Origin: Dentipellis sp. KUC8613
Lineage: Eukaryota > Basidiomycota > Agaricomycetes > Russulales > Hericiaceae
NCBI GenBank assembly: GCA_002286715.1
Contig: NSJX01000005.1
Coordinates: forward strand, 625,959-689,958
Length of the DNA: 64,000 bases
Direction of reading: 5' to 3'
Of the stretch, positions 11,188 to 22,096 are shown one piece after another. The notes beneath the pieces are model-generated. The model searched no databases. It saw only the letters and a program-made list of their open reading frames with translations, and was not told the origin of the DNA. The translations under genes and the position numbers were made by a program. Positions within the stretch are counted from its first letter, which is position 1. Every line of letters begins with the position of its first letter.

Positions 11188-11957
11188 AATAAAGAGTATA
11201 GTGGGGAGGAAGGTGCTCCAAGCCTTGAAGGGGAGGGTATTAGTATCTGCATTGTAGTGTGGGCCAGACCGGGCCCATGTCGTCACGGTGGAGACCCGAG
11301 TAAAGCCCACACAGGTCTCAAACCAAGCGGTGCCCAGGGATCGTGGAGACCGGGCGGGCGTAGTGGCTTGCAGCCGCCCGCAGGCCCCACCCGCGCTGCG
11401 CGTGCCAGCTGCCACCAGGTTATTGCCCCGGTGATAAACGGAATGGACTCATCCACCTGCATGCTCGTCGACTTACATATTCGAAAGCTCCAATTCCGAC
11501 GTTGTGGAGCTGCAGTGCAGCCTTTACTAGGTACATTTCCGGACCCGAACGGCGACAAGAGCGTGGGCATGCAGACGGACGAACATGGCCAATCGTCGTC
11601 TCGCCACAGCCTGGCCGGTACCTGAGCCTGGGCGCCGTAGGCGAGCGGTCAGCGCTGTCCAAAACGAAGAAGATCATGGCCTGTTTGAAGCCTGGTCTGG
11701 TGCTCTAGCTGGAGCATGGGTCGGAAGTAAAACATGGTCCGTCCATCCTCCTTAGAGTTTCACATTCATACCCCGCGCGCCTGGCCTCGGGCTCATGGCA
11801 TTGACAGGAAAGGAACCGCAACTTCTATGGGCCATAAAGAGTCGAGAATCAATTGCTACATAACGCCAAAGCTGAAGGAGTGTTGTTCTACATGTCTGCC
11901 CTGCAGTATTGCTGTTACAAACCAATAACCCAAATAATAATACCCAACCACGGTACT
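11188..11957. other. Intergenic; no gene recognised
   Basis: Short overlapping ORFs on both strands, none with recognisable domains or consistent codon use. Confidence 0.5.
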
Positions 11958-13430
11958 TCACTTCTGGGGCACTGCACGATCCATATCCCTCTGCTTCCTC
12001 AAATGAGAGATATCCCCAAGCTCGACGCCCGAGTAGATGAGGGTCCTCCTGCAAGTCCTGTCGTCCACGACACTTGCCATCGCCTTCACCTTGAACATCC
12101 GCATCTCGACCTTCCTGAACAGCGCCATCGGGACAGGCACCCAGAACTTGACGTACCACTGCCTCTGGCGGGGCGCTGAGACGCTCTTGTTCTCCTTCCA
12201 CCCGCGTTCCACCACGATCCCATCATCCGGGGTCATGCAGTGCGGCATGTCGTCGGTAAGAGCTGGGTTGACAGAGATGCCGCCAAAACCTATGGAGAAG
12301 ACGGGAAGGTCGTTGCTCTCCGCAGCGAACGGGCCATCGTATGCATGGGTGCGACAGTCGAGGCGGATCTCGACAAAAGGCATATCAGGCAAAGTGGATG
12401 CGGAGACCTGTCGGTCCGTCAAGACCAGCAGCCCTTTCCAACCATACGTGGATCTGCGCATCATCTGCGTAAGTCGAGATGCACATTGGATCAGGAACCA
12501 GAACACCTACCCCTGCGGCTTGTCCCAGAGCTCAACATGTTTCTCGTATAGGGACAGCTTGAGGTCAAAGCGATTAAGCTCTGCCCTCGTGCTCGACCGC
12601 TGCGGCAGGGAATCTAAGCGCAGCAGCCGAACCGGGTTCCACTCGTAGTCGTAGTTGGTGTATCCTGCATTCGTCGAGTATAATGAAGTGTACGCCTCCG
12701 GAGGCGGGACTTCAGCGGCCATGCACTCCGCCACTGTCTGGGGGCGGCGAATGTGGTCCTCAGAGTGAGAACGCCGAAGCGTGCGCTGAGTCGGGTGGCC
12801 GGCTGCTTCGCGGGGATGGCTGGTGGGTGGGCCCTGCGAAGGGGGCGAAGACTCCACAAGATTCTTCGCCTCGTCCAGGATGGCTTGCCTGTCAAGCTTG
12901 CTGAAGCTGACAGTTCCAACGCGCCGCAGGCTGCGTGGAGCAGAATCGGTCATGTTGACGGATGACGACCTGGCAAGGGGCTTCGGTCCAGTCGAGTCTT
13001 CGCCACGCAATGTGCGAGTGCTGGACTGCCTCGAAAGCGAATGCCGGGAGGATTGTGAGGACTGAGAAACGAGCTCTGCAGCTTGACGAGAGCTTTTCTT
13101 CTCCCGGATGGTCTCCACAGACGCTTTGGAGATGAGACGCTGCCGGACACGGGGCTTCCTGTCGGGTAGTGTGTCGGCATTTTCATCAGAAGTCTCCTGA
13201 CGGCTGCGTTTCCTGCTCGACACCGTCGCCAGCGACCACGACGGCTTGCCATCATGTTTCGCGCTCTTGCGAAGCAAGCTCGCGGCCTTGAGACTGCTGG
13301 TGGTGTCACTCATCGAGCTGGCTGCACGCGACCCAATCGCCACAACGGACGACACCGACGCCAGCGTCGGTTCCTTCTTACGCATAGGGAGCGGGCTGGG
13401 ATGGGTCGAGGATCGAAGTGAAGGTGCCAT
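11958..13430 (-). CDS. Hypothetical conserved-type protein with disordered basic N-terminus
   Basis: Two exons (12511-13430 and 11958-12453) joined by a 57-nt intron give 471 residues. The first 250 or so are Ser/Arg-rich and probably disordered (SSLKAASLLRKSAKHDG, SRKRSRQETSDEN, QSSRHSLSRQSS). The second half looks folded: EWNPVRLLRLDSLPQRSSTR, ELWDKPQGSTYGWKGLLVL, FVEIRLDCRTHAYDG, IGFGGISVNPALTDDM, QWYVKFWVPVPMALF. No catalytic motif is recognised. The start was taken at MAPSLRSS because the reading frame further upstream has different composition and no intron is needed. The function is unknown. Confidence 0.7.
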
Positions 13431-14050
13431 GCCGGATGGGTCGTGGGGGGATTTCGGTGGAATCAAGAGATGATCAAGAGTGCAACTGGCTATCTGTTTA
13501 AATGATCTTGTGAGCCACTGGTGGCCGGGGACACAAATGCAGAACAATACCATTGTCTCGTTATGCCAAAAGAGGCCGTCTTGAGCCACCGGCCACAAAT
13601 GATTGTGTCCGAAGTCGCATGATTTTGACCTTCTCCCAGGTACGCGAGAAGAGACAAGACAATAGACAAGAGCAAGAACATCCTAGAGGAGAAATAATCA
13701 CCGGCGCTTATCTTCCCACGTGGCTCTCGGTTACAGCGTCTATGCTACCGATTGTGGACATAGCTACACACATCTGCAAAGCAACAATTCAGTCAACCAC
13801 ACAAAGAGCAAACACGACGGCAGAGTTCAGAATGAAGACACAATTGTCATGATACGCCTCGCATCAAGGAACTGCAATGCAAAGTACTCAGCTGCATCTG
13901 GGAGAATTTTTACATTCACGCGATGTCTTATACAACAGCAAAGGGAGCATGCATAGCCGGGCATGGCATGGGTCATGTATTTTGTGCATCGGAGGAGGAG
14001 GAAAGCTAGGGCGTGACAAGAGAAAGCATAGACGATGTATCCACCACCCT
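13431..14050. other. Intergenic; no gene recognised
   Basis: Lies between the 5' end of the hypothetical gene and the 3' end of eL37. No recognisable coding or RNA feature. Confidence 0.55.
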
Positions 14051-14781
14051 TTACGCGGACGAAGCTGCGGCACGGACGGTCTTCTTGGCGACAGTGTTCT
14101 CCCTGTGTGCACAAAAACTGAGACACCAGCTGGACGGGTATATTGCTATCGGTACACACCTGAAGCCGTTCTTGAAGCGCCTGGATACATCCTTGAGGTA
14201 CCGCATCCTGCCGGTACCAGTGGTCTTTCGGCGCTTGGCCTTCTGGCCCCACTCGTACGACCGCAGCTTAGCACGGGGGTAACCGCATTGTGCGCACTCT
14301 GGCGGCCAGAACAAAATTCAGCACAAGCACCTCGCGTAGTTGAAGCCTTCTAACCTTTGTGCTGCTTGTGGAATGCACGCGTGCCGCAGCGACGGCACAG
14401 AGTGTGCGACTTGGTGTGACGCTTACTGCAAGATGGAATAATTTATCAGTAAAGGTTGCATGACTAGGAGGGACAGCAGCACGCACCCGAAGGACGAGGT
14501 ACCTATGCCATTCCAACACGAGTAGCGTTAGTTCCAATTCTTCCACGCGGTATAGGATAGCATTAAACAGACCTTTTGTCTGTTGAGAGAAGAGGAGTTA
14601 GCGTTCAGAACGTTTTCATGGAGGAAGGATAACGGATGGGAGGGACGCCCGGACATCATCCAACCACAGAATGAGCCATCCATCCTCAAATCTCCCATTT
14701 CTCGCCCAGCCAATATGCTCCCAACACCACAGACGTCCCAGGCATCCCTCAGACCGTCGTAACAGATGCAGAACATACCAT
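14051..14781 (-). CDS. RPL37: 60S ribosomal protein eL37
   Basis: Structural zinc-binding protein of the large ribosomal subunit. The spliced product is 95 residues (family about 90-97) beginning [19 protein letters not shown], with two CxxC pairs (CRRC and CAQC), then [20 protein letters not shown] and [16 protein letters not shown]. Coding exons are 14779-14781 (the ATG alone), 14573-14579 (7 nt, ACAAAAG), 14487-14502 (16 nt), 14355-14425, 14160-14298 and 14051-14102. All introns have GT-AG ends, and the first (199 nt) begins GTATGT directly after the ATG. Every splice keeps the eL37 sequence, so the fragmented 5' end is well supported despite the tiny exons. Strong, constitutive expression is expected from its function. 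Confidence 0.92.
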
Positions 14782-15178
14782 CTCGCCGCTTGCTTTTCAG
14801 AAATGGGTCTTGACGATGTTGCCGGATAGAGTTTTGGGCCTGCCGCAAGCTGCTTGGGTGCTGGGAAATTTGCACGTGGTAATGCACTAATTTGGAAATT
14901 TGTGGCGCGAGTTGTGCGCCTGTTCGTGGTCCGAGATCCCCGAGTATTGCTTCCAACCACAACAGCGCTTTCAAAGTAATCAACACTTCAGGAGGTTGAT
15001 GATGATGACAAGACTCAGGTCGCCTGAACTTCCTTTCAAGTCGGTAGACTACAGACACAATGAAATTTCAAGGCGACAGGCTTGTAAGCCCTGTTCGCCG
15101 CATAGCATAGATTAAAGGAAAGCAACCCGAGTCATATCAAAACAATTACCCCGCAGCTAGATACTCAGTTGGAAGTGC
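14782..15178. other. Intergenic / eL37 promoter
   Basis: Upstream flank of eL37 and 3' flank of the VPS9 gene. No TATA box or other motif stands out. Confidence 0.5.
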
Positions 15179-18100
15179 TCAATCATCGAAGCCACCTATC
15201 GCTCTAACACCCTCCACAAGCCGCTTGTACTCCCTCAGAAGCTCGGCTACCTCAGATACCTTGAGGTCGTCCTCCGTGCATTCCATAAATCGCTTACTAG
15301 GAGGGGGCAGCCGCCCCTGGACTGGCGAGTGTGCACGAGAAGACACAGGCGTGTCAAATCGAGTAGCACCTGTCGCTGCTGGCAGGAGAGACGAGCGCCG
15401 CGACGCGGGAGGAGAACCCTAAATCCGACAATACAGTCAGCGTCGAAACTCACGATCCAATTAACATCGAAACATGAGACGCACTATTGTGGGAGCAGCC
15501 GCGTTCGTGGACAACCTGGAAAGACCCGGCATACTTGCCAGACGATCCGTGAGGCTTTTGCGTCCCTTGACGTCCCGTTTGCGACGTTTGTCCTTCATCA
15601 TGTTCTCGAAGCTCCGTATGCTCCTCGTGTCATGACCGCCCTCTTCTTCCTCGTCGTCATCGTCATCCTCTTCTTCATCCTCCTCGCTACCGTCTGTCTC
15701 ACTGACATCGGCATCCGACAGGAAGGCGGAGCGGACTGATCCAGGACGCGACGCGACTTCAATCATCTGTTGGCCGCTCTCTTCCGCAGCGGCAGTGCTG
15801 TTGATCGATTTCGAGCGTTCGCGCCCGGGGAGAGAGGCCGCGAGGCTGGCTATCGAGAAACCACTCTCACGACGGAGAAGACCAAAGCCAGGGCGCACCG
15901 CGTTCCAAGGAGCCACATCTTGGTCCGGAGACAGTCCTGGCGTTTGTGTATCTGCACTTCCTGGCAACAACGAACGAAGGACGCCAAACGAGGAGTCAAC
16001 GACGCCGGAGATCACCTTGTTCGCTGAGCCCGTGATCGCATCCACTTGCTGTTCGACACGGCCGCGCAAGCGGGCCTGAATGCCCTCTGGAGATGTCGGC
16101 GACTGAGATCCAAGAGCAGCACGAGTGACGGGGATTGGTGTGAGATCGGCCGTGCTGAGGAGCACGATGTATCAGTCTCGTAGGATCAGCAGCTCACACA
16201 AAAAAGAAACATACCTCATCACTTTCTTCTCGCTGTCGCCCAATCCGAGAGCTTTTAGATCCACGTTCTCAAGGAAATCAGCGACGGCCATCAGGTTGAC
16301 CAGGCAGTAGCTTTCTTCTCCGCCAAATCTCTCATAACGGAAACGCTGCGTATACAAGAGATGCGAAATCAAATGTTGTGGGTTGGCTTTGACGACAGCA
16401 TAAATCATCAACGGGAGGATGAGGTCGCCAGAGACGGGTGTCGGGGTGGACGGGCGAGACATCGTGAGGAGCGAGGTGGTACGCGGCGGTGGAGTAACGT
16501 GCGCACGAGGACCTAATCCAGCATCGGCGGAGAGAGATGATGTATCAGTTTCCACAGCTGGTGAAGGGATCTGCAGATTGGGGTCGGACTCTGGTGAAAC
16601 GATGATTGGAGGTACCGCAGGGAGGTCGGTCAAAAGACGAGACGGCTCCGAGGATACTTCGTCATCTTGCTTCTCGCTGTCATCGACGGATGCTGGCTTC
16701 TTTGGATGCACAACGGCTGCGGCTTCGGGCGATTTCTGATGTTCTAGCTCGGCTTCCGACTTGAGTCGGATCGGCGGCAGGCGCGACAACCCATCTTCAT
16801 CATGTAGCAAAACACATGAGAAGCTGGCGCAAGTGGTATCATGGAAGGAAAACGCACCAACTAGGATCTTGTGAGCCGCGACGAGGATTGCCGCCTTATC
16901 GGCGGGGCAGCGGCAGGCTGATTGGTCGAGCTGCGACAATGCTTTACGGAATCTGATAAGCATGGATGTTTTGCCCAGCGAGTGAATTATTGAAAGACTG
17001 ACTCTCGCCACACCCTCGGAGTACGGAAGCAAGCGCGATATCAGTAGCGGCAGTACCTGCATCGACTCCAAGATGCTCCAGACCAAGGTCAAGCATGTTG
17101 AGCGCAGCAATGCGGTCCGAGAGCGCTGCATCATGAGAGGCATCATCCGATGTGCGCTGAAGGTATAACCTGCATTCATCATCCGTCAGCTAAGTACGCC
17201 GCCTCGACGAAGATTTCGATCACCTGTCATAGAAAAGACTACACATCACACGCTCTACGGCTTCCAGGGTGTCTCTGACATATTGATCACTACCTTTGTC
17301 CTTGTGTTCGTGAGATCGTTTCTGTAGATCCTTCTCTTGAGCATCGGAGAAAGTGTCGCCTTTGGGACGAGCTGTCACGGGACTATGTCCAGCACGCAGG
17401 TCTTCCTCTAGACCTTCGTAGAACTCCTGAAATTGTTGGGACAGCTCTTCTATCGTTTCAGTAGGTGGATCTATCGTGTAAATCGGAGACGGCGGTGCGC
17501 TGCCATTAGCATTGAGAAATTGTTGCTTGATCGAATGCGAACTCTTCACGAAGGGATAAAGCCCCACGGTGAACTCGTTGACACGGTCTATTATCCAATT
17601 CGGAGCACCGGACATTGTAAGGGCCTCCTTGAGCTCCAGTTTGATAGACTTGTTGATTTGCTTGGTGACATCCTTGCGAATGATACGACGGTCTATTGTA
17701 AATGCAGATACTTCGACAGCATGCTCAGAATCGGTAGAAAGCGGTGGTGTCGGGACTGGTGTAGATGACGTAGATGACTTCCCGAAGAGAGATGCAAAGG
17801 ACGTTGACAGGCGTGACGATGTGCCTTGAGACGATGAAGGTCGCTGACCAGGTCTAGGAGGGAGAGGTGGTTTTGCTGCAATGTGGGGAGGAAGAGGAAG
17901 ACTGGCCGTATATGATGGCACGGTCAATGTAGGGTATGTCTGTGATAATGGTGATGGTGAGATGAGGGGAAGCGGGGGCAAGGCCGCCAAAGCAGCGGGT
18001 CGAGTGCTGGCATTCAGAAGTTCTTCGAAGACTTTTGAGCCAGGGCGCAAGGACGACCGAAAAGTCAAAGTTTGGCTAGGGTATCGGTTAGCAATAGGCC

Positions 18101-18789
18101 TCCTATAGGGTGGTCACTCCTACTCTGCAAGGACGCCCCGGATTCCCGACAAGGTCACGATGGGCGCACTATCGCGCGAGTCTCCATTACAGAGTGCTAT
18201 GTGATCCTTTACGAAATCCGGTGTAATGTTTCCGTGACTGCCTTGTTCTAGCGGTAGCAGCAAAGTCGCCTGCCCATACTCAGCATCAGACGCCAGACGA
18301 GAAGTGGGCAATCTGGCATACCTTCCCTGTCGCCAAAGCCGACCAAATCTCATTCCACTCTGGCGCATGATCGTGCTCCCCTACTAGCTTCTCCAAAATC
18401 TCCCATCCGATGCTTCCCGTGTCCAAGCCCACAGATTGCGCGCTCGCCTTCAGGTTCATCAGCTGTAGCTTGCTCGTCGCTCCGCCACCCTGCTGCTGCT
18501 GAGGAGATACTGAGAGCGACGTCGTGCCCGTAGTGGCCGCTGCCGTACGATGCCTCGGGGTGTATGGTACATAATGCGGTGCTGTCGCTACTGTGGATGG
18601 TTTCTGGGTCTCGGGTGAAGTCGTTGTGTTCACGGAGACCGTAGAAGGAGTCGGCGACAGTAAAGGATGGGCAGTGAGAGGCTCCCGAGTTAATGATGGT
18701 GCTGGAGACGCTCCCCGCTGGATCTGAGAGCCCTGAGCCCGACCAATCGAACCGGAGGAGAAGAGCGAGCTATCCCTCTTGCTAGCCAT
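15179..18789 (-). CDS. VPS9-domain guanine nucleotide exchange factor
   Basis: Likely an exchange factor for Rab5-type GTPases in endosomal trafficking. The VPS9 core is seen as SGDLILPLMIYAVVKANPQ, ISHLLYTQRFRYERFGGEES and CLVNLMAVADFLENVDL (about 16190-16440), with the preceding helix bundle around VERVMCSLFYDRLYLQ and DGLSRLPPIRLKSE. Long disordered Ser/Pro-rich stretches lie at the N-terminus and between domains. An acidic run (ETDGSEEDEEEDDDDDEE) near the C-terminus follows VPS9, and the protein ends VRAIGGFDD. Several short introns occur; one joins GVLAD to QTLTFRSSLRPG. The start is taken at MASKRDSSLFSS (18789), but an in-frame ATG at 18933 is possible. It is divergent from the gene at 19296. 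The Rab specificity is inference from the family. Confidence 0.85.
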
Positions 18790-19295
18790 AGCTGCTTCGT
18801 GCGCGGGTGGAATGTCCTGATTAGGATAGTCGCTACGACTCTTGCCGGGCTGTTCTGGTGAACTAACCGGAATTAGTTCAGAGAAGGCTTTGAATGGTCG
18901 TAGAAGAGCACATAGAGTGTCTGTAGACGGCAAAGGGGTTGATGTAGTACATCCGTTGCGGCTGGCCGCACGACGCGCGCCGCCTTACTATTAGCGCGCG
19001 TAGTGACTGTTATGGTCAAACCTCTCTTCTTAGCACCTTCCTCGTCTTTTGATGTCAACTGCCGCTCTTTTGCGCCCTGCAGTGGGTCAAGGTATAAAAA
19101 TTGTGGTATAATAGTGATTATCCTTTCCCTAGTCACGCTCGTATCTCATAGTCTCACTCGCACCTTCATCACCCTCGCTTCTTCCCCGTTTCGCCGCTGA
19201 AACGCGTTATAGACGCGCCCGGATACCGAGCGGTGGTTACTCCCCCCTCATCAAATTTCAGTGGTTCAAACGTCGGACATACAGCGTGGCACCCT
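18790..19295. promoter_or_regulatory. Divergent promoter region between the VPS9 gene and the 19296 gene
   Basis: About 500 bases separating two head-to-head genes. A TATAAAAA-like string occurs near 19094 on the plus strand. Part may be coding if the VPS9 protein starts at 18933. Confidence 0.4.
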
Positions 19296-20208
19296 ATGGC
19301 CTTATCCAAGGCGTCGGAATGGCAAGCGCTAGCGAAGTACGACTTCGCCCAACATGTCCTGAAGAGTTCGGGCACGTACTTTCCAAGGTATGTTTGTCAT
19401 CATCATCGCAGCTGTTGACCCCGTTCGTGACATATTCGTCCAGCCTATCCGAGATGAAGGAGAATGAAAAAGCCCTAGACACGTTGTCCGGCGTCAAGCA
19501 ACGCATCAATCAGCTGGAGAATCAACACACGAGTGACCTTGAGAACTTGTTTAAGTATCAAGGGCAGTTGTATATGGATGATGCTCTACACCGCTACGAG
19601 CAGTATGATGAAGTGCCTACAGAAGGAGGCCCTCAGGGGTCCCAACAGCCTGCTGACGCTTTCACGGAAGCCCGCGAGGTACGTCACGGCTTCTATCCAG
19701 CACTCGAAAAAAATTGGACTTCACGACTGTTTATGCAGCTCATGGAGGACTCTCGTAAAGATCTGTCTAGAGAATTTGAGGATCAGCATGAAGAACTGCG
19801 TATCGCGCACCTGCGTGCCATGCAGCCACTTTTGAAACGACGAAAGGAACTGGGGGCTCGAGAAGAGGCCGCACGAAAACGTCGCGATGCTCAGTTCCCG
19901 AAATCTGTTCATGAATATCACCTAATTCGAAACAAGGATATACAAGTGCGTGTGGCAAGATTTCTATCTGCCGAAAAGGGTCAGCAAGAGAAGATGATGT
20001 CCGAATTTGGTTGGGCATGGAGGCAGGTGCAGCCGCTACTGGACACTTACAACTCGAATGTAGGTGCTCTATTCGCCATTGGCTAGCGTTCTATCACTTG
20101 ATTTGACGTTCCCATCAGGCCGAGTTTAAGAGCGAGGTCCAGAAGATACTGAAGGACGTCGAGGCCAGAGATCCGAGGCGGAGACCGAGCGCTATGCAAC
20201 TGGGATGA
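19296..20208 (+). CDS. Hypothetical helical (coiled-coil-like) protein
   Basis: Not assigned to a family. The spliced reading begins MALSKASEWQALAKYDFAQ, then LSEMKENEKALDTLSGVKQR and EDQHEELRIAHLRAMQPLLK, and ends VEARDPRRRPSAMQLG. The middle is rich in Glu, Lys, Gln and Leu with few Pro or Gly, as in long helices. Introns lie between YFPS and LSEMKE (about 19388-19443) and between TYNSN and AEFKSE (20060-20118). A third, 19679-19738, has good GT-AG ends but is exactly 60 nt and free of stops, so it may be retained. No membrane segment is seen. Confidence 0.7.
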
Positions 20209-21122
20209 TCTTGGTTACAAGTGTGTACGAATGTTCAGGTACTGGGCCTGTTGTCTGTTGTCGCCGACGACGGTTGTGAAGGGCAAGTCGAGAGTGATTC
20301 CGGCCTGAGATTTACTGGAAGAAGTGGTGAAACGACACCCTTACACTTCGAGTACCTGATACATGGTTACACAAGCTCCATGGATCCTGAGTCAAGTTCG
20401 TGTAGATGAACTAGGTTCGATTTGCGTTTCACATCGGTTGCTGGACGTGATTGAGCCTTCCTGTTGGATGGGATCAGGCGTGATCTTGGCATCTCTTCAT
20501 CGACTAGTCCCCGACTGTCAAGATGGCAACTCCCGACAAGCCCAGGATGCACAGCAACGTCGTTGATCTCATCTTGCTTGTCAATGCTGTCGCCCACAGC
20601 TCGGGCATTGCTCCTTTGAATGACTCCTTGCCTCGCCCCGGACTTGACGATCTTCCCCGCACTGTCCGAAGCACCCTGGTTACCGACTTCTCCGCGTGAA
20701 AGCTCACGCTCCCGAGCGAGCATGTGGCCCGGTGCACTAGCGCAGCCTCACGCCGGTCCACGATGCACAGAACACACCCTCCGCAGAATTACCCACAGCG
20801 ATCATGCATGTCTCCGCCGCAATGCTCTGCTGTATGACGCAGGTATCACGATCAACAACCAGTTTGATGACTAGTCGTGTCAACTTGGCCTTTGCATAGC
20901 AGTGCGTTGCGCGCCGGCGGAAATTCGTTATCTGTTTCACATCCCTCTGGCTTGGGAATAGTATTTCCGCTATGCAATGCTGCGCATGCGTTGATATTTA
21001 ACCGAGAGGCCTTCCACACGAGCCTTCCATACACTCCGGCCCGCGTCTGTTTATTCCCCCATTCGTCCTCCGAGTCGACCAACTGGAAGGGTCATTGTTC
21101 TCATCGACTATTTAACGCCGCC
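20209..21122. other. Intergenic; no gene recognised
   Basis: About 0.9 kb containing only short random-looking ORFs on both strands. I see no RNA gene or repeat. Confidence 0.55.
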
Positions 21123-21674
21123 ATGCAAACTGCCAGGGGATACACGCGCGGTGCGCCTCTGAACGGACGTATACAAACAACCATGCAGGTTAGTGTCCCG
21201 CCCCCTTTATTTGTGCCGGTCACTGACTGTGAACAACCATGCAGGTTGCCGACGTGCCCCGCGCCGTCGCGTCCTTGTTAGAAACAACCAAACAGCTGCA
21301 GGAAATGCTCAGATTATGGGGAAATCGTGCAGTAAACGAGAACCAAGTCAGCGACGTCTACGTTCGCGTTGGCACGGAGTTCAACGCGACTGTGACCGCA
21401 TTTGCGCAGTTCAATATAGATCTCAGGTGCGCAGGCCGTCTGACTTGCGCCTTCACGTAAACTGAATACCCGGCTGTACAGCGACCTGTACTCCATACCA
21501 CAGGAGCTTCGGTCCGTCCTAGAGAACTGCCTCAGCGAAGACGCATCCCCCGCCGTGCTCGACATATACATGCCGCAAATCCGACAAATCATATACAACC
21601 TGCTACAGGGTCTTCGGAACAAGCAGGCGGCATACCGGAGCGCGGTCAGCGCGAACCAGAGCTATGGACGGTAA
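21123..21674 (+). CDS. Bud6/Aip3 N-terminal-domain protein, short form
   Basis: The product carries VADVPRAVASLLETTKQLQE, then NQVSDVYVRVGTEFNATVTA, IDLRDLYSIPQELRSVLENC, and PQIRQIIYNLLQGLRNKQAA. This matches the small helical N-terminal domain of the actin-nucleation cofactor Bud6/Aip3, which acts in cell polarity. Full Bud6 is several hundred residues longer with a C-terminal coiled coil; here a stop follows at QSYGR. Introns are 21189-21244 and about 21427-21481. The first ATG is 21123; in-frame ATGs at 21183 and 21239 could also serve. It may be a stand-alone domain gene or the remnant of a duplicated Bud6. The family call rests on my memory of the pattern. Confidence 0.6.
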
Positions 21675-22096
21675 TCATCGGACTCTAGGCTGGGTGCTGC
21701 AGCTGGCTGTAATGCTTGGTCGCCACTGGCAAGGACATACGGAAAAGTATAACTTATGTAGCATTTAACATTATCCCTACTTTCATAGAGGTTGTACAAC
21801 GCACCGTGTATCTATTGGCTGTAATTTATCCTATTCTTTATGAACCTTGGGCCCGCCTTAGCCTTGCTGTGTTTCTTTTCCATGCCATGGCTAGAAACGA
21901 TTTTCTGAATGGTAGAGCTTTCCCCAGGAGTTCTTGCATGCGCAGCAACGGCTCTGGCGGAGTGATGACAGAAGGCCACTTCCGGTCAATCGTTCGCGTA
22001 GACGCGCGCGGCGCGGCATTTTCCTTCTCAAACTGCTGCTCCTCGACGTTGGACGCTGCATGGGTCTACAAGGCCTCCATCAGGCCCTTCTAACTT
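21675..22096. other. Intergenic
   Basis: A 126-codon ORF (21716-22093) with a hydrophobic stretch is present but has no recognisable family and no clear splice links, so I do not call it a gene. Confidence 0.5.

Noticed and set aside
12823..13473. Plus-strand ORFs overlapping the minus-strand hypothetical gene
   Set aside because: They are shadows of the long minus-strand exon and have no supporting splice signals.
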